Assembly (NCBI GenBank): GCA_007844125.1
Contig: CM017559.1
Location: forward strand, 29,364,152 to 29,428,151
DNA length: 64,000 nt
Source of the DNA: Sinonovacula constricta
Taxonomy: Eukaryota > Mollusca > Bivalvia > Cardiida > Solecurtidae
Reading direction: 5' to 3'
The notes under the pieces: generated by a model
What the model was told of the DNA's origin: nothing
The model's database searches: none
What the model saw: only the letters and a program-made list of their open reading frames with translations
In this document: positions 61,911 through 64,000 of the stretch, piece after piece
Layout: every line of letters begins with the position of its first letter
How positions within the stretch are numbered: the stretch's first letter is position 1
Translations under genes and position numbers: made by a program

Positions 61911-62660
61911 AACACTTATAAAGTGTATCGTTATCTTTTGCTTGGCTTGTCAAAATAAGACGCAATTAAAGCTCTTAGTTCTAAATGCTTGATCTAATAT
62001 GAAAATGCTGTTTGTTTGTTTTTTCAAACTGCTAATGCAGCAGCTAATGATAAGAACTAATCTGGAGTTTATCCGAATATTACTTAGAGTTAAAATATTA
62101 AATTAATAGATAACGAAGCTTTTATGCGAACCATCCAATTCAGTTTTACAAGCGTTGTGAGTTTGTGAGGACTTTCTTGTCACATTGTTTATCGTCTATA
62201 CAGTTTAAATCGATTATTCATAAACATTTTTTTTTTCTTTCTGTCAAAAGGTGTGGCAAAATCGCATCCTTACTTAAATATTATATTTAAAGGGGTTAGA
62301 ATAGTAAAATCATTTTTATAACGACTGTCGCATTTTATTATTCCGATACATTATACAAATGCAGGTGTATTCTTTTGTTATGATTTTAATTATTGCGTCA
62401 ATATAGACACAATTGATATGTTGCTTAGGAATGTTTTATAATGATGAAGTATTTCCTGTGTCAATAATTCTGAACTATATGTGAACCTGAATGACAAGCT
62501 TAAAGTGGCTCTGTGTAGATTAAGATTTTGTAACACGGTTCATGATTCCATCAGTAAGAAAAATCTCTTTCAAAAGATACCATTTATACTACTAGAAAGT
62601 AGTTTATTTAATTTTCTTTGAACCAAGTTTGGCTTATGTAACCAATATTTTAACCAGTTT

Positions 62661-63046
62661 GTAAATTTTTAATTACTAATATTTTATTGCAAATATTGTT
62701 TTCTCAGAAATGTGACTTATTAACAAAAATGTCAGCTTATATCTTTATGCGAAAATGTTAACACGTATAAATAACGCAGTCAATATTTTACAAATCCACA
62801 AAATGGGTGTTCATTTTGTCGTCAGAATGAATTAAAATTGCATATAGTATATAAAGACTCACTACATCATCATAATAAGAATCACATAAATAAACATTCA
62901 ATCATGTTGTCTATGTAACAGTATAGCAGTATGTATCCTGGGACTTTCTAGTTTATAAGCGTGACGTTCAATGTCTGGCGGTGAACTTAACTGTTGGATC
63001 TCTCATGTTATATCAAGATACTTAACACTGACAGTCAACGATATAT
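62661..63046 (-). repeat. Inverted copy of the 49.86-50.24-kb segment
   Basis: The reverse complement matches 49,857-50,244 nearly end to end, including TAAACTAGAAAGTCCCAGGA and the TGACATTTTTGTTAATAAGT block. One short stretch (GAGAGATCCAACAGTT) is closer to the direct B copy (GAGAGAACCAACAGTT, ~58,202) than to A1. It sits inside a ~700-bp insertion specific to B. Confidence 0.9.
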
Positions 63047-63430
63047 GTATATATACATCTTTTTATTGTAGCATATTATCAGACTCTCGAAATCATGGTT
63101 TCTGTCTCGTCGATTTCCTCTGTCGGATGGGTCTTTATGAACATTGTTTTATCCGCGTGAAGTGTCCACGCACTTACTCAATCATTGCTAACATTCTAAT
63201 TGTAAAATGTAAGTTAAGGTACTTTTTAGGACTGTGCTCTCAGATATGTATATGTGTGGCTCCTGGGTGATACTTTACAACTTGTTTAATCTTACCTTTG
63301 CTTTGCAAATTAAAACCTAAAGGAGTCCGTTGATGTTTACTGCTGTCTTGTTGATCTTTGGTTGAACTAAATAAATTAGTTTAACGTGCATTTTAAATAC
63401 ATGTAGTTCATTTCCGTATTTGTGTAACAG

Positions 63431-64000
63431 ACAACAAATACAATGTGCCCTGGCTTATTATCAAGTGATGTTTCACCATGTTTCTCTTGTCCGATAATCG
63501 TCTCATGACTTTTAGAACAGCGGAATAAGTCCTGAAATACATTCCTGGTTTTTGGCATTATTTTGCCTTAGATGTTGTTAAGATTACAATAGACACTAGA
63601 TAATATCAAACATTTCTAGAATAGCTTTTCAGATCGCAAAACTCATTTGCTAACAAATTCAAGAACAATTATACACCGACGGACACATCATGCGAAAAGC
63701 AGACTGATTATATTCTTATACATGCACAATCATTTAGACCTGACCTGGCCGACTCGTATTTGTTGACATCAAGGTCTGTCAATGCTTATCAAAGCCAAAT
63801 GTGATGTAACTGATGGTGATGGAATTTTTGCTCAAGTATTAGTTATATGATATAACGTTTCCTTCCTTCCAGCAACATCTGGACACCTTTGGAAGCACTG
63901 ATAGCTATTCAATTTTAGATAATAAATTATACGTCTATTCTGATTTTGATATTTTGTAAACCACATGTTGTAATGCTAATTTAATGTTCATTATCAAGTT
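63431..64000. other. AT-rich sequence beyond copy B
   Basis: No match to the start of another unit and no gene is recognised. A minus-strand 60-codon frame (63,376-63,558) straddles the end of B and has no motif. Confidence 0.4.

Larger units (their letters stand above)
54316..63430 (+). repeat. Segmental tandem duplication, copy B (~9.1 kb)
   Basis: Head-to-tail partner of A1. It is longer because of insertions relative to A1: ~56,661-57,760 (~1.1 kb, with P/Q repeat motifs), ~58,620-59,010 (~350-390 bp), ~61,617-61,910 (~295 bp) and ~62,361-63,066 (~700 bp, including the inverted segment). Some of these may instead be deletions from A1. No intact gene is recognised. The 87-codon frame at 58,608-58,871 and the minus-strand frame at 61,554-61,832 lie in or across copy-specific insertions and have no known motif. 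Confidence 0.9.

Overview
This window looks like intergenic or intronic DNA from an animal nuclear genome, and a bivalve-type mollusc is the best guess. Evidence seen directly: the sequence is strongly AT-rich, stop-dense in all frames, full of long dinucleotide microsatellites, and carries several tRNA-headed SINE-like elements, a decayed LINE, MITE-like elements and an LTR-like miniature element. The mollusc call rests on my recollection of similar repeats in mollusc genomes. I see no complete protein-coding gene, no rRNA and no intact tRNA gene. No bacterial-style gene or operon is visible.

Layout. 1-14 kb: mostly unique AT-rich sequence with scattered repeats: two copies of a ~145-bp repeat (1.41 kb, 15.90 kb) plus a 3' fragment (8.02 kb), a minus-strand SINE (3.0 kb), a near-palindromic CA/TG microsatellite (7.0-7.24 kb), a cluster of three tRNA-derived SINEs (11.08-12.30 kb) and a possible minus-strand exon (13.33-13.45 kb). 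14-21 kb: first copy of a ~350-bp family I call E (14.98 kb), the 3' end of a degenerate LINE reverse transcriptase ORF (17.44-18.2 kb), an internally deleted SINE (19.09 kb), and a TRIM-like element (19.756-20.121 kb). In the last, two ~115-120-bp LTR-like repeats each enclose a tRNA-like box A/box B body, and the first is followed by a tRNA-Lys-type primer binding site. 21-38 kb: largely unannotatable AT-rich DNA with an (AT)n tract, a (CT)n tract, a 70-bp tandem duplication (27.43 kb), a MITE with CCCGTTTTAT-type ends (33.6-34.1 kb) and a 41-nt poly-T.

38-64 kb: a segmental tandem duplication dominates. A unit of about 8.3 kb (45.86-54.13 kb, called A1) is followed head-to-tail by a diverged ~9.1-kb copy (54.32-63.43 kb, called B). 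A much older partial relative (A0) lies at 39.39-41.51 kb. Blocks keep their order between A1 and B, with insertions of roughly 0.1-1.1 kb specific to one copy. E recurs at five places, all on the plus strand. A ~390-bp segment beside the A1 (CA)n tract is present again in inverted orientation inside a B-specific insertion. A TA-flanked MITE (42.68-43.21 kb) and a possible terminal coding exon (42.135-42.295 kb) lie between A0 and A1.

No genes can be seen working together. The content is repeat evolution: retroposition, DNA-transposon insertion, microsatellite growth and segmental duplication. Identities are estimates by eye, because no alignment or database search could be run.
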